NCBI GenBank assembly: GCA_943914405.1
Contig: CALUBX010000026.1
Location: 1 to 24,349, forward strand
Direction: 5' to 3'
Source: an uncultured Hyphomicrobiales bacterium
Lineage (GTDB): Bacteria; Pseudomonadota; Alphaproteobacteria; Rhizobiales; Rhizobiaceae
DNA: 24,349 bases
In this document: piece after piece, positions 7,358-15,658 of the stretch
Layout of the letters: each line of letters opens with the position of its first letter
Numbering within the stretch: position 1 is the stretch's first letter
Notes under the pieces: model-generated
Database searches by the model: none
Told to the model about the DNA's origin: nothing
What the model saw: only the letters and a program-made list of their open reading frames with translations
Program-made: the position numbers and the translations under genes

Positions 7358-7509
7358 CCTGGAGACCACCGATTGCATCGAGACAGGTTCAGAGTGCCCC
7401 AATTCGTGAATTGCGCGACAGGGGCGTGACATGGTTCGATGCGGGCGAACTTCGGCAATATGAGAGGCGTACCGGCATCACGATCGTCTCTTTGAATCAA
7501 TCCCGATAG
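7354..7509 (+). CDS. Possible small coupled ORF, 51 residues
   Basis: The ATG at 7354 overlaps the TGA of the preceding gene as ATGA, a classic translational-coupling arrangement, and a purine-rich AGGGGG lies a few bases upstream. The peptide is basic and contains RGVTWFDAGELRQYERRTGI. I recognise no family. The alternative is that it is the detached tail of a longer version of the preceding gene. It may also be non-coding. Confidence 0.35.
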   Translation: MTWRPPIASRQVQSAPIRELRDRGVTWFDAGELRQYERRTGITIVSLNQSR

Positions 7510-7524
7510 CAGAAGGACGTTGCG

Positions 7525-9993
7525 TCAGCGTCTTACCAACGTGACTGCCTCCGTCCGCGCTCGTTCCCGGACACGCGCGGTCATATCCTGCTGCACGCTA
7601 CGCACCTGGGTCACAGTCGTTTTCACCTTCGTTGCCTGCTGCTCGTCAATTCCGTGGGTCTTGGCGACCCTCGAGAGATCGCCGGCCTTCAACTGAGCAA
7701 GGTCGGCCGGCGATAGCCTTTTCGTCACCGCCAGGGACAGACGTTCAAATTCGCGTCGGAGGCCCTCATCACTTTGGAAGGATCGAAACCGCTCCTCACC
7801 TTCCGATGACAGTACCCCAGCAAGTTTGCTGGACGGTGACGGAATTTCCACACGCTGGCGAGCCTGTTCCTCACGGTGCTGTGTGACGACCTGATGCCGC
7901 TCGAAATCGATCGCTAATCCATAGTCGGCCATCGCCACTGCGAGCTTCTGCACATGCGATTCGGCCGTCTGGCGCTCGGGGCTCGGGCCGCGCAACCAGG
8001 TCCGCCCCTCCCCGGCCATCTCGCCGCGCCGGCCCGCCCGCACATCGTCGCCGGCGGCAGCGCCGGTTCGCGCATCCGTAATCGCCTGCAGCGAATCCGC
8101 CTGGCTATTGCCGAAGACCAGCCGCGACAGGTGTTCGATCTCCGTCCGCTTGTCGGCGAGTCGTGTCGATTGCTGCAGACGCGCGCCGATTTCGCTTTCG
8201 CTGAGGTCCCGAAGATCCCGCGCCGGAACAAGCGGCGGCGGTGAGACCACTGCATGCTCGACGTGACGCTCCGCCTTAATCCGCAGCATGCGCTCGTTCC
8301 CGGCGATGCCCTGCGCGAAGACGTCCGCGGCGCGCCGCTTAGCGGGTTCCAGACTGTTATGTCGTGCAGTCTCGGAGAGCACGGCCTCCAACATAGCCTT
8401 GGCGCGGGCGCGGTTGTCCAATTCGGCCGAGCGGAGGCGAAGGACGTCCCGCATCGCGCGCAAGGGCTCTCCGTTCACATCAACAATCGAGGTTGCAATC
8501 GCCGCCCTTTCGGTGAGCATCAGATTGCGCTCGAGCCGGCGCAGGGTTTGAGCAATCGCAACCGCATATCCCGGCTCGATAATCCGCGACATCGCCTCAT
8601 CGGCAGATACACCACGCACCACGGCGTTTGCCGCCCCGGCGAGGACTTTTCGCATGCCGGCGGCCTCCGCCCAGGAATCGGCCACATTGGCGAGACGCGA
8701 CATGCGGTCCGTCGGACTGAACACCTCGCGGTCAATCGCCACCCGATTGAGTTCCAGGCCGAACGTCTCCGTCAACCGCCGTAGTGTCCCGTCCGGCATT
8801 TCGACGGCGAGGTCCGCCGGCAGGCGATGCGCCGCGGGGAATTCGAGCGACCCGCGCTTGTCCTGCGCAAAGGCCCGCGTTGCGACGATCTTGCTCTCGT
8901 CCGGCAGCAGGCCAAGATCGCGCGCCACCTCGACCAGCTTCAAAGCCATGTAGCTCTGCGTGAGGCGTCCGACGGCATGGGCCTCGACATTTCCGATCGG
9001 ACGACGCTCGGCGTCGCGGATCGCATTGTCGTAGAGCTCGACGAACAGGCGATGACCGTCGGCGGGTTCCTGCAGGATTGTCCGGCCACGTCTTTTGCTT
9101 TGGGTGCCCTCCGCTTCCCGGCGTTGCGCCAACAGATGAGCAACGTCTTCTTGTGCACGGATCTCCACTTCTGCGATCCGATCCTTCGAAACGCTGCGCG
9201 CTTCCATCCGGGCCAGCACATGGTGCCAATCGTCCGCGAAACGTTGCAACTCTCCAGGTGTCATTGGCCGTGACTGCTCGCGCTCCAATGCCAGCCGGCC
9301 ACTGGGGCGATGCGTCCATTGATCGTCGCGGCGCTCACTGTCGTAGATGACGGAGCCGCCACGTGTGCGCAATTGTACGCGGTCGACCAAATACTCGCTT
9401 TCGATCTTGTCGAGACTGACGCGAAGACCGTCGATGGCGGCATCATGAACGTGCTGCGGCGGGATCCGTGCCGCCAGCCCGGCATGCAGCATTTCCTCGA
9501 AGCGGTAATGATTTGCCTGCCAGCTGACGCGAGGATTGACGGCGACAGCACGCACCTCGACCGCGTAGTCGGCACGCCGCGCCACTTCAATCACCCGGGC
9601 GACATTTTCCGGCGTGCGCATCGTGGTCTCGAAGACGATGTTGACCTGCCGTTCAGCCGCAACCGACAGCAGCTTCTCGGTCCAGCGTCCGGCATCTGCT
9701 TGTGTGAATTGGGACGCGGTCTGCGGATCCTGACGCTGGAAGGCAAGGAATTGCGGATGATAGGATCTGAGGTCGTCGCCAACGATGCGAATGGTCGGTC
9801 CTGATTGCGCAAGTTCGTGATGGCTCGCGGTTAGAACCGCCGTCTTGCCGGCGCCCGGTTGGCCGCCGATGAGGATCAGGCGCGGGTGCTCCGAACGTCC
9901 CATCCTCTCCGGCAGATAATCGCGCAGAATGTCTTTCTGAAAAATGCTCTCGTTTCTCTCGGGCGATAGCAACCCGACCACGTCCTCCGCCAT
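7525..9993 (-). CDS. Large zeta-toxin-like kinase protein in the transfer operon
   Basis: The 822-residue protein has an N-terminal zeta-toxin (PezT-like) P-loop kinase domain at about 35-210. Walker A is GGQPGAGKT (43-51), the GDD motif (72-74) supplies the substrate-activating Asp, and FETTMR (121-126) matches the conserved E-x-T of zeta toxins. Family members phosphorylate UDP-N-acetylglucosamine and block peptidoglycan synthesis. Canonical zeta toxins have about 250-290 residues, so the 600-residue helical, Arg/Glu-rich C-terminal extension is notable. I recognise no second domain in it. The C-terminus is Arg-rich (MTARVRERARTEAVTLVRR), recalling T4SS secretion tails. The start lies two bases after the stop of the 89-residue gene, which lies just downstream of traA on the same strand. 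Possible roles are a plasmid-addiction toxin or a co-transferred effector. Confidence 0.85.
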   Translation of the reverse strand: MAEDVVGLLSPERNESIFQKDILRDYLPERMGRSEHPRLILIGGQPGAGKTAVLTASHHELAQSGPTIRIVGDDLRSYHPQFLAFQRQDPQTASQFTQADAGRWTEKLLSVAAERQVNIVFETTMRTPENVARVIEVARRADYAVEVRAVAVNPRVSWQANHYRFEEMLHAGLAARIPPQHVHDAAIDGLRVSLDKIESEYLVDRVQLRTRGGSVIYDSERRDDQWTHRPSGRLALEREQSRPMTPGELQRFADDWHHVLARMEARSVSKDRIAEVEIRAQEDVAHLLAQRREAEGTQSKRRGRTILQEPADGHRLFVELYDNAIRDAERRPIGNVEAHAVGRLTQSYMALKLVEVARDLGLLPDESKIVATRAFAQDKRGSLEFPAAHRLPADLAVEMPDGTLRRLTETFGLELNRVAIDREVFSPTDRMSRLANVADSWAEAAGMRKVLAGAANAVVRGVSADEAMSRIIEPGYAVAIAQTLRRLERNLMLTERAAIATSIVDVNGEPLRAMRDVLRLRSAELDNRARAKAMLEAVLSETARHNSLEPAKRRAADVFAQGIAGNERMLRIKAERHVEHAVVSPPPLVPARDLRDLSESEIGARLQQSTRLADKRTEIEHLSRLVFGNSQADSLQAITDARTGAAAGDDVRAGRRGEMAGEGRTWLRGPSPERQTAESHVQKLAVAMADYGLAIDFERHQVVTQHREEQARQRVEIPSPSSKLAGVLSSEGEERFRSFQSDEGLRREFERLSLAVTKRLSPADLAQLKAGDLSRVAKTHGIDEQQATKVKTTVTQVRSVQQDMTARVRERARTEAVTLVRR

Positions 9994-9995
9994 GA

Positions 9996-10265
9996 TCAGA
10001 ACTCCGCCCAGAAGCGGGTCTCGTCCTGGACGCGCGGCCCCCAGAGGGCGATGACATGTTCTACCGCGTCAGGATTTTCGGGCCCGAGGCTTTCCTGGAG
10101 GTCGAGGAGGTCGCGGCGGCGGTCGCGCAACCGGTCGGCGGCGGCCGGATCCCGTTCATCGAGCACATAGGCGCGTGCCGTGACGATGGCGCGCGCCTGA
10201 TTGAGAATCCTGATGGCGATTTTGGTGCGGATGGTTGCTTCGTAAGGCATGTCCTGACCTGCCAT
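9996..10265 (-). CDS. Small helical protein, putative antitoxin of the zeta-like kinase
   Basis: The 89-residue soluble protein is predicted by eye to be mostly helical, with a charged middle (DRLRDRRRDLLDLQE). I find no recognisable family signature. Its size is close to that of epsilon antitoxins (about 90 residues), which block zeta toxins by inserting a helix near the ATP site. It ends two bases before the kinase start, the tight antitoxin-first order typical of toxin-antitoxin pairs. AAGG lies eight bases before its ATG, and the traA stop is 37 bases upstream. The antitoxin function is inferred from position, size and partner only. Confidence 0.65.
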   Translation of the reverse strand: MAGQDMPYEATIRTKIAIRILNQARAIVTARAYVLDERDPAAADRLRDRRRDLLDLQESLGPENPDAVEHVIALWGPRVQDETRFWAEF

Positions 10266-10302
10266 GTGCTTTTCCTTTCACTTCTCTGATGTTTCTAAAG
10301 TG

Positions 10303-13300
10303 CTATCGACTGAGGCCGCGCGCGCGATCGATGGCGCGCCGCCGGCGTTCGGACAGAACCTGTTCGCTGCCCTGGTGTCGAACCATCCGTTGCAGGACCT
10401 TCATCTTTTCCTGCATTGCCTCGAAGGCGCGCCGCTGGGCCGGCGCCACGCGATTGATGACGTCCTTTTCGCCGCGCAGAATGGCTTTGGGGCCGAAACG
10501 CTCGTCGAGCGCCCGGCTGACTGTGGCGAACTCGCGGGCGATGGCCGGATCGACCGAACCAGCGGCGACGTCGAGCTTGCCGCTCTTCTTGCTCATCTCC
10601 GCCGTCATCCGGTTGAGGGCATCTTCGGCGGCCTTTGACAATCCGGGAATGGCGACAGCCATGCGCCGACGCTCTTCGATAATGCCTCGTGTTTCGGCAT
10701 CAAGCGCACTGGCGTAGGACGCACTGAGCGAACGGATGCGGCTTGCTGCTTCCGGCACGGCGAGAAGGGCTTCCTTTCGCTCGCGGCCGGGGGCGAGCAG
10801 TTTGTCCACCAGCCGGCCGGACCCTCTGAGCGCTCCATAGGCGGAGGGATCATTGTTGACAGCCGCCGCAATGCGATCGCCAGCAAAGCCCTTGACGAGA
10901 AGCGCCTCAATCTTTTCGACCCCGCCGGCGGGATCGCGCCAGACGCGCTTTGCGGTCTCGGCGAGAGCCGCGCGATGATGACGGTAGTGCGCGGCGGCTA
11001 TCGCGCGGATTCGCGCCTCCTCTTCCACCGGCGTTTTGAACTCGGTCACGGCGGCGAGCATCGGCAAGACCGTCACCGCCTCTGGAACAGCCGCGACGCT
11101 TGCGCCGGCAACGATCTTCGATCGATCCTGCCGCTCGGCCAAATGCTGTTCCTCGGCAAAGCGCCGGACGACGGCGAAGAGGCGGGTGAGCTTGTCGCGA
11201 CGTTCAGGGGAAAGATCGTCGGGCATGCGCTCCGCGATGTGGCGCTCGGCGACTGCGTCTGCCTTGGCAGTAAAGGCGCTCCAGCCGAACCGTGCCGTCA
11301 ACGCGTCGTTGACGGCCTTGACCTCCTGGACAAGCGCTCGGTCCTCACCGGCATAGGCGAAGGCGGTCTTGTAGGCGCCCTCGCCGCCTCGTTCGCGGAT
11401 CGCCTCGATTTCGACGAGGCGCGCCATCGCCGGTTTCGAAAGCGCCGGGATCGACAGCGACATGTATTCCCGGCGCGTCCCCTCGCGCTCGATGAACTGG
11501 CCTGCGGTCCGGCGGAACTCGGTCGCATGCGCCCGAGCCAGCGGCAGCAAGTCCTTGATCGCGGCCGTCGCGGCGGCACGCTCATCGCGTGCTGCCCGAC
11601 CGTCAACCATGAGATTGGACCCGTGCAGGCGGCCGAGCCGCTCTGGCTTGACGCCAAGATCGTCGACAAGCTTGCGGGGTTCGATCATTGCATCCGACGC
11701 AAATGTGTTCAGGCGGACAAGTGCTGCGTCCGGATCGCGATAGATCTTTTCGAGCACCGGCCGCAGGATGGCCTCCCGCTCTTTCCACTGCGGCGAGGCG
11801 AGTTGCGCCCGGCGTGCATCCTCATTGACGCTGCGGGCGAATATGGTGCTGGGCGGAATCAGATATTTCCCGGTCGCTGGGATGTCCGCTGCGAGGGACT
11901 CGCGCGGTTCCTCGTTATAAGCCGTGCGCCGCTCGTGCGCGATCGCAAAGCCGAGCGCCACGCTTGCACGCTCCCAGAGCTTTACGACCTGCTCCCTCTT
12001 CTCCGCGATCCACGCCAGTTGCCGGGAAATACCCTCCTCTTGTCGCGCCGCGACCCCGGCGAGCGTGTCGATGCCGCGCCGCCGTGCGAAGTCCTGGCGC
12101 AGCGTGCGATAACCTTCCTCGCTTTCGAAATCGAGCGTCGTTGTCTTGGCGCCGGACCTACCAAGGCGCTCGACAAGCTCACCGAACAGCTCCGGCCGAT
12201 GATTTTCCCGCTCGATCCGCTCCACGCGAGCCTCGGCGGACTCAACCAGCTTGGCGGTCCAGACGTTGCGATCGACCTCGCGTTCCTCGAATTGCTTCTC
12301 GCCCGTGTTTTCATCGATGACCGGGATCGTCACCTTGACTTTCTCGACACCGTCCTTCCGCAGCGTGACGGTATCGCCCTCCAAGACACCCGCCTCTTCG
12401 AGCGCCTTTGGCAGGCTCACGCCCCAGAGACGATGGACGCTCCCGTCATTTGTCCTGACATCGGCAAAGGGATTTTCTGAATCTTCGTCTTCGGGCCGAA
12501 ATCTCTCAAGCCCGCTTGCCACGAGTTCACCGGTGACGCCGGCGGCATGATCGACACGTGGCTTATGTCCCCATTCCGGCTTCGCCGCAAAATCCTCGCT
12601 CGCCGCGTAGAGGTCGGCGCGGTCGCGATGGCGGGTCATCGCCACATATGTCAGATGCTGGTCCATCATGCCGGTGGCAAGGACGAAGGTCCGGTCGACG
12701 GTCGCACCCTGCGATTTATGGATCGTTGCGGCATAGCCATGGTCGATATTGCGATAGCTGTCTTCGCTCAGAACAACGTCGCGGCCATTGTCGAGGCGAA
12801 CCGTCAGCAGCGTATCGCCTCGTTTGTCACCGGTCGAAATGACCGTGCCGAGCATACCGTTCTTGACATATTGCGGCCTGCGGCGGCGCGCACGCGGTTC
12901 GAGGAAACGGGCATTTTCCAGGAAGATGATCCGGTCTCCGGCGGCGAACTCGCGAAGCCCGCGCGCCGTCTGGTATTCGCGCGCGTCGGTCAGTGCGCTC
13001 TCCTCCATCATCACCGTGCGCAGGGACTGGTTGAGACGCTTCACATCCTCGTTGGTGTGCGCCAGCACAAGCAGTTCGTCGCCACGAAGCCGAGGCGCAG
13101 TCCCCCCGTCGATGGTTTTCTGGAGCAGGTCACCACGGGCATCCGTCCAATCGGCAACGATGCGACCGATGATTTCGTCGCGCGTTTCTGCCTCGGTAAT
13201 GCGGCCGCGCTGCGCATAAGCATCGAGGCCCTGTTCGACCTTGCCGCGGGCGAAAAGACGGGATGCGTCGCGCGCCCACTCATCGCGCTGGCGGCGCACG

Positions 13301-14919
13301 CCGGCAAGCTCGGCAAAACCGACACGCTCGGAAATCGCCCGGAAGGCAGCACCGGCCTGGATGGGCTGCAGTTGCATCGCGTCGCCGACCAGCACGGCTT
13401 TCGCGCCTGCATCTTCGACGGTCTTGAGGACCCGCGCCATCTGCCCAGACGACACCATACCGGCCTCGTCGATGACAAGCACGTCCCCGCGATGGAGCAA
13501 TTCCCGGCCGCCGGCCCAGGCCAGTTCCCAGGACGCAAGCGTCCGCGACCTGATACCGGAACTGTCCTCCAGCCCCTCGGCCGCCTTGCCAGCCAGTGCT
13601 GCGCCGATCACCCGGCGGCCGTCGCTTTCCCAGGCGACGCGTGCCGCAGCAAGCAAGGTCGACTTGCCGGCCCCGGCAAGACCGACGACGGCTGCGATGC
13701 CATTGTCCCGCGTGACATGATGGACCGCATCGACCTGTTCGGCATCAAGCTTGAAGGTTTTTTCCGGATTGGCCGTCTCGATGCTAGCGACGGCGGCCGC
13801 GACGTGCCTCGGCGAAACACCAAAGCCTTTCAGCTTGGCGAGATGCTCTGCCGACTGCGCCATGTCATATTCGATGCGCAGGATGTCTCGTGTTGTGAAG
13901 ATCGCCGGTTCGGAGACCTTGCCGGACTGCCCGTCGACCTGCTGCGGCCGCAGGAGCACCAAACCGTCCGAGGCCATGAGCCGCGCGCGGATATTGGCGA
14001 AGTCCGCGGGATCATCCACATAGCGATGCAGCGCCTTGGCGATGTCACGCTCGTCGAACGTGGAGCGTTCGTTCGCGAGCTGTTTCAAGAGCAGCTCAGG
14101 TTCGGCAAGCAGCCGGTCCGCCATTTCCTGCCGCCGAGCAAGATTCGCCGGCGCGAAATACATCTCGACGCCCTTTCGCGCGAGCGCCGCCTTTTCCGGG
14201 CCGAGGTGCTTTTGCGCGATGCCGTCCAGACCCTGTTCGGCATAGGAGCGGCCGTCGAGGCGGACCTCATGACCGGCCAGTGCGAGATGCCGGTTGGCGG
14301 TTTCCGCCCAGGCGATCTTCCACGATTTCATCGTTTCCTTGTCACCGGCCCAGAGCATGTAGACGATCTTGCCCTTCGGCCGGTCCGGTGTGACGACGCG
14401 CAACGGCGTGCCGTCCTCTGCCGTGACTGCGACCTTCTTCGGCCCGAACCCGTCCTCGGTCAGAGGTCGGAGCGTCGTCATAAGATGAATGTGAGGATTG
14501 CCGTCTTTGTCGTGATAGACCCAGTCGGCAACCATTCCCCTGGACGTCAGGGTGTCGCGGACGAATTCGCGAACCAAGGCAATGTTTTCCGCCCGGGTCA
14601 GTTCCTCCGGCAAGGCAATGATCAGTTCCCGCGCCAGCTGTGCGTCGGCTCTTTTCTCAAACGCATCGACCGCGTTCCAGAGCGCCTCGCTCGCCTTGGC
14701 AGCTGATTGGCCGTCGAGCGCCGCCTTCAGCCAGGCCGGAACGTCCTCCGGTAATGCGAGCTCTTCATGCATCAATTCGGCGGCTCCGCCGCGATAGCTG
14801 AAGGACGTGCCGGCCTGTTCGTCCATCATCCGGGCGCGATGGCGATAGGCGGCGGCCGAGACGATGCTGCGCCCCGCCCCTCTGCTGATCACCTGCGCTC
14901 TGACGAACATGATCGCCAA
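10303..14919 (-). CDS. traA: TraA relaxase/helicase with two C-terminal BID-like domains
   Basis: The 1538-residue conjugative relaxase nicks oriT and pilots the strand through the T4SS. Domains: MobA/MobL (MOBQ) relaxase, about 1-250, with an early tyrosine in SAAAYRHRARM and the metal-binding histidines NPHIHLMTTL (141-150); a RecD/TraI-type helicase, about 385-775, with Walker A GLAGAGKST (413-421), Walker B VIDEAG (482-487), and GYAATIHKSQG near 728; then two tandem BID-like domains, about 1050-1213 and 1317-1476. Each BID-like unit has an [LY]GxLxGS...ER...(I/V)P(A/G)LSK pattern. BID domains are known secretion signals of rhizobial TraA proteins and Bartonella Beps. The C-terminus is Arg-rich. 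A TTG start at 14919 is chosen (AGGAG six bases before), giving the family-like beginning xAIMFVRAQVISRGAGRS. A longer open frame to 15060 runs through the oriT-like site and is rejected. Confidence 0.95.
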   Translation of the reverse strand: MAIMFVRAQVISRGAGRSIVSAAAYRHRARMMDEQAGTSFSYRGGAAELMHEELALPEDVPAWLKAALDGQSAAKASEALWNAVDAFEKRADAQLARELIIALPEELTRAENIALVREFVRDTLTSRGMVADWVYHDKDGNPHIHLMTTLRPLTEDGFGPKKVAVTAEDGTPLRVVTPDRPKGKIVYMLWAGDKETMKSWKIAWAETANRHLALAGHEVRLDGRSYAEQGLDGIAQKHLGPEKAALARKGVEMYFAPANLARRQEMADRLLAEPELLLKQLANERSTFDERDIAKALHRYVDDPADFANIRARLMASDGLVLLRPQQVDGQSGKVSEPAIFTTRDILRIEYDMAQSAEHLAKLKGFGVSPRHVAAAVASIETANPEKTFKLDAEQVDAVHHVTRDNGIAAVVGLAGAGKSTLLAAARVAWESDGRRVIGAALAGKAAEGLEDSSGIRSRTLASWELAWAGGRELLHRGDVLVIDEAGMVSSGQMARVLKTVEDAGAKAVLVGDAMQLQPIQAGAAFRAISERVGFAELAGVRRQRDEWARDASRLFARGKVEQGLDAYAQRGRITEAETRDEIIGRIVADWTDARGDLLQKTIDGGTAPRLRGDELLVLAHTNEDVKRLNQSLRTVMMEESALTDAREYQTARGLREFAAGDRIIFLENARFLEPRARRRRPQYVKNGMLGTVISTGDKRGDTLLTVRLDNGRDVVLSEDSYRNIDHGYAATIHKSQGATVDRTFVLATGMMDQHLTYVAMTRHRDRADLYAASEDFAAKPEWGHKPRVDHAAGVTGELVASGLERFRPEDEDSENPFADVRTNDGSVHRLWGVSLPKALEEAGVLEGDTVTLRKDGVEKVKVTIPVIDENTGEKQFEEREVDRNVWTAKLVESAEARVERIERENHRPELFGELVERLGRSGAKTTTLDFESEEGYRTLRQDFARRRGIDTLAGVAARQEEGISRQLAWIAEKREQVVKLWERASVALGFAIAHERRTAYNEEPRESLAADIPATGKYLIPPSTIFARSVNEDARRAQLASPQWKEREAILRPVLEKIYRDPDAALVRLNTFASDAMIEPRKLVDDLGVKPERLGRLHGSNLMVDGRAARDERAAATAAIKDLLPLARAHATEFRRTAGQFIEREGTRREYMSLSIPALSKPAMARLVEIEAIRERGGEGAYKTAFAYAGEDRALVQEVKAVNDALTARFGWSAFTAKADAVAERHIAERMPDDLSPERRDKLTRLFAVVRRFAEEQHLAERQDRSKIVAGASVAAVPEAVTVLPMLAAVTEFKTPVEEEARIRAIAAAHYRHHRAALAETAKRVWRDPAGGVEKIEALLVKGFAGDRIAAAVNNDPSAYGALRGSGRLVDKLLAPGRERKEALLAVPEAASRIRSLSASYASALDAETRGIIEERRRMAVAIPGLSKAAEDALNRMTAEMSKKSGKLDVAAGSVDPAIAREFATVSRALDERFGPKAILRGEKDVINRVAPAQRRAFEAMQEKMKVLQRMVRHQGSEQVLSERRRRAIDRARGLSR

Positions 14920-14925
14920 TACCGT

Positions 14926-14930
14926 CTCCT
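14926..14930 (-). promoter_or_regulatory. Ribosome binding site deciding the TTG start of traA
   Basis: On the minus strand AGGAG lies six bases before TTG 14919, while the nearest ATG (14910) would have a 15-base spacer. The site also sits between the oriT-like inverted repeat and the gene, arguing against the longer upstream frame. Confidence 0.7.
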
Positions 14931-14940
14931 GACCTTCCGA

Positions 14941-14975
14941 GCACGTCGCGCCAGCGACGTATATTGCGCCCTCAA
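14941..14975 (-). other. oriT: Candidate origin of transfer (oriT), Ti/RSF1010-type nic region
   Basis: A perfect inverted repeat ACGTCGC-GCCA-GCGACGT (14943-14960) is followed by ATATTGCGCCCTC. On the minus strand this reads AGGGCGCAATATACGTCGC, closely resembling the remembered oriT core of Ti plasmids (GGGCGCAATTATACGTCGC) and the TGCGCCCT nic sequence of RSF1010-like MOBQ systems. Its position between divergent traA and traCDG is where Ti-type plasmids carry oriT. The exact nick site cannot be fixed from sequence alone. Confidence 0.8.
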
Positions 14976-15058
14976 ACCGATCGGACCGAAGGGCCGATGC
15001 CGCTTTTCCGGAACACGGCCGTTGTCCGAGCTGCCGGATGCGATTTTCGGGGCAACGC

Positions 15059-15073
15059 AAAATAGCCTATTTT
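15059..15073. promoter_or_regulatory. Perfect palindrome over the traC promoter, candidate operator
   Basis: AAAATAG-C-CTATTTT is a perfect 7-bp inverted repeat around one base. It overlaps the proposed -35 of the traC promoter and stands out as AT-rich in a GC-rich context. It is not a recognisable tra box, which in Ti plasmids is an 18-bp GC-containing palindrome, so a different regulator is suggested. Confidence 0.5.
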
Positions 15074-15098
15074 ACTAAAGCAATCTAGCTAGTATAAC
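15070..15098 (+). promoter_or_regulatory. Probable promoter of traCDG
   Basis: TTTACT (15070-15075) and TATAAC (15093-15098) are separated by 17 bases, matching sigma-70 spacing and most consensus positions. The traC start is 44 bases downstream of the -10. The palindrome at 15059-15073 overlaps the -35, and a partial dyad TACTA...TAGTA spans the spacer. Confidence 0.5.
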
Positions 15099-15141
15099 CA
15101 CTGTCGTTCACATTGCTTCGACACAGGAAGGAAACCCGGAC

Positions 15142-15429
15142 ATGGCTCAGAAATCTTCGATCACCGATCTCGACGCCCAGATCGAAAAACTGCGCGAACG
15201 CAGGAAGCTGCTCGTCGTCAGATCGGCGGAGCGTTTTGCTCGCGCCGCTACGAAACATGGACTGGCGGAAATGGAGATCCCCGACGACGAACTTGACCGC
15301 ATCTTTGAAGAGGTCGCGGCGCGATTTCGGCAAAGCGAAAAGAAGGCGACTGCTGCCGCTTCTCCTCAAGCGCATCGACCAGCAAATAGTGGGGCTGGAG
15401 CGGCGGCGGAGGTTTCTAGTGACAGTTGA
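15142..15429 (+). CDS. traC: TraC, relaxosome accessory protein
   Basis: The 95-residue protein begins with a charged helix (SITDLDAQIEKLRERRKLL), followed by RFARAATKHGLAEMEIPDDEL and a helix ending in FEEVAARFRQ. This is the pattern of TraC of Ti and rhizobial plasmids. TraC is thought to assist TraA at oriT. The C-terminal 20 residues are Ala/Ser-rich and probably disordered. AGGAAGG lies just upstream of the ATG. The 3' end overlaps the traD start by 11 bases, so the two are translationally coupled. It is the first gene of the rightward transfer operon. Confidence 0.85.
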   Translation: MAQKSSITDLDAQIEKLRERRKLLVVRSAERFARAATKHGLAEMEIPDDELDRIFEEVAARFRQSEKKATAAASPQAHRPANSGAGAAAEVSSDS

Positions 15430-15658
15430 TCGCAAGCGCGCGGCGCGGGAGAAATTCCTGCTAGGCGGCATCGTCGTCAGGGCGGGCCTTTCGTCGTCCG
15501 ATCGGGCTTTCCTGCTTGGCGGGCTCATCGAGCTGACGAGAGTGAAGGCAGGTTCGCCGGAATACCGGCGCCTGCGCGACATCGGCGAAAAGGCATTCAG
15601 AACCTCCCCTCAATCGGAAGAGATCATGCCCGTCGAGGAGATGCTGGAATGGCGTTGA
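15419..15658 (+). CDS. traD: TraD, small conjugal transfer protein
   Basis: The 79-residue product begins at GTG 15419 with GGAGG (15408-15412) six bases before it. Its core REKFLLGGIVVRAGL...DRAFLLGGLIELTR...EYRRLRDIGEKAF closely matches TraD of Ti plasmids (about 71 residues), a small protein needed with TraC and TraG for DNA processing. The frame is open upstream to 15113, but that part is out-of-frame traC. It overlaps traC by 11 bases and traG by 10 bases. Confidence 0.85.
   Translation: MTVDRKRAAREKFLLGGIVVRAGLSSSDRAFLLGGLIELTRVKAGSPEYRRLRDIGEKAFRTSPQSEEIMPVEEMLEWR

Noticed and set aside
10975..12480. A 501-codon open frame on the plus strand
   Set aside because: It is antisense to the C-terminal half of traA and matches nothing.
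12547..14706. A 719-codon open frame on the plus strand
   Set aside because: It is antisense to traA, whose domains are unmistakable; its sequence shows no family motif and results from GC-rich codon bias.
14920..15060. The traA reading frame is open to 15060, which would add 47 residues
   Set aside because: The extension runs across the oriT-like repeat, has no ribosome-binding site and does not resemble TraA N-termini; TTG 14919 has AGGAG at ideal spacing.
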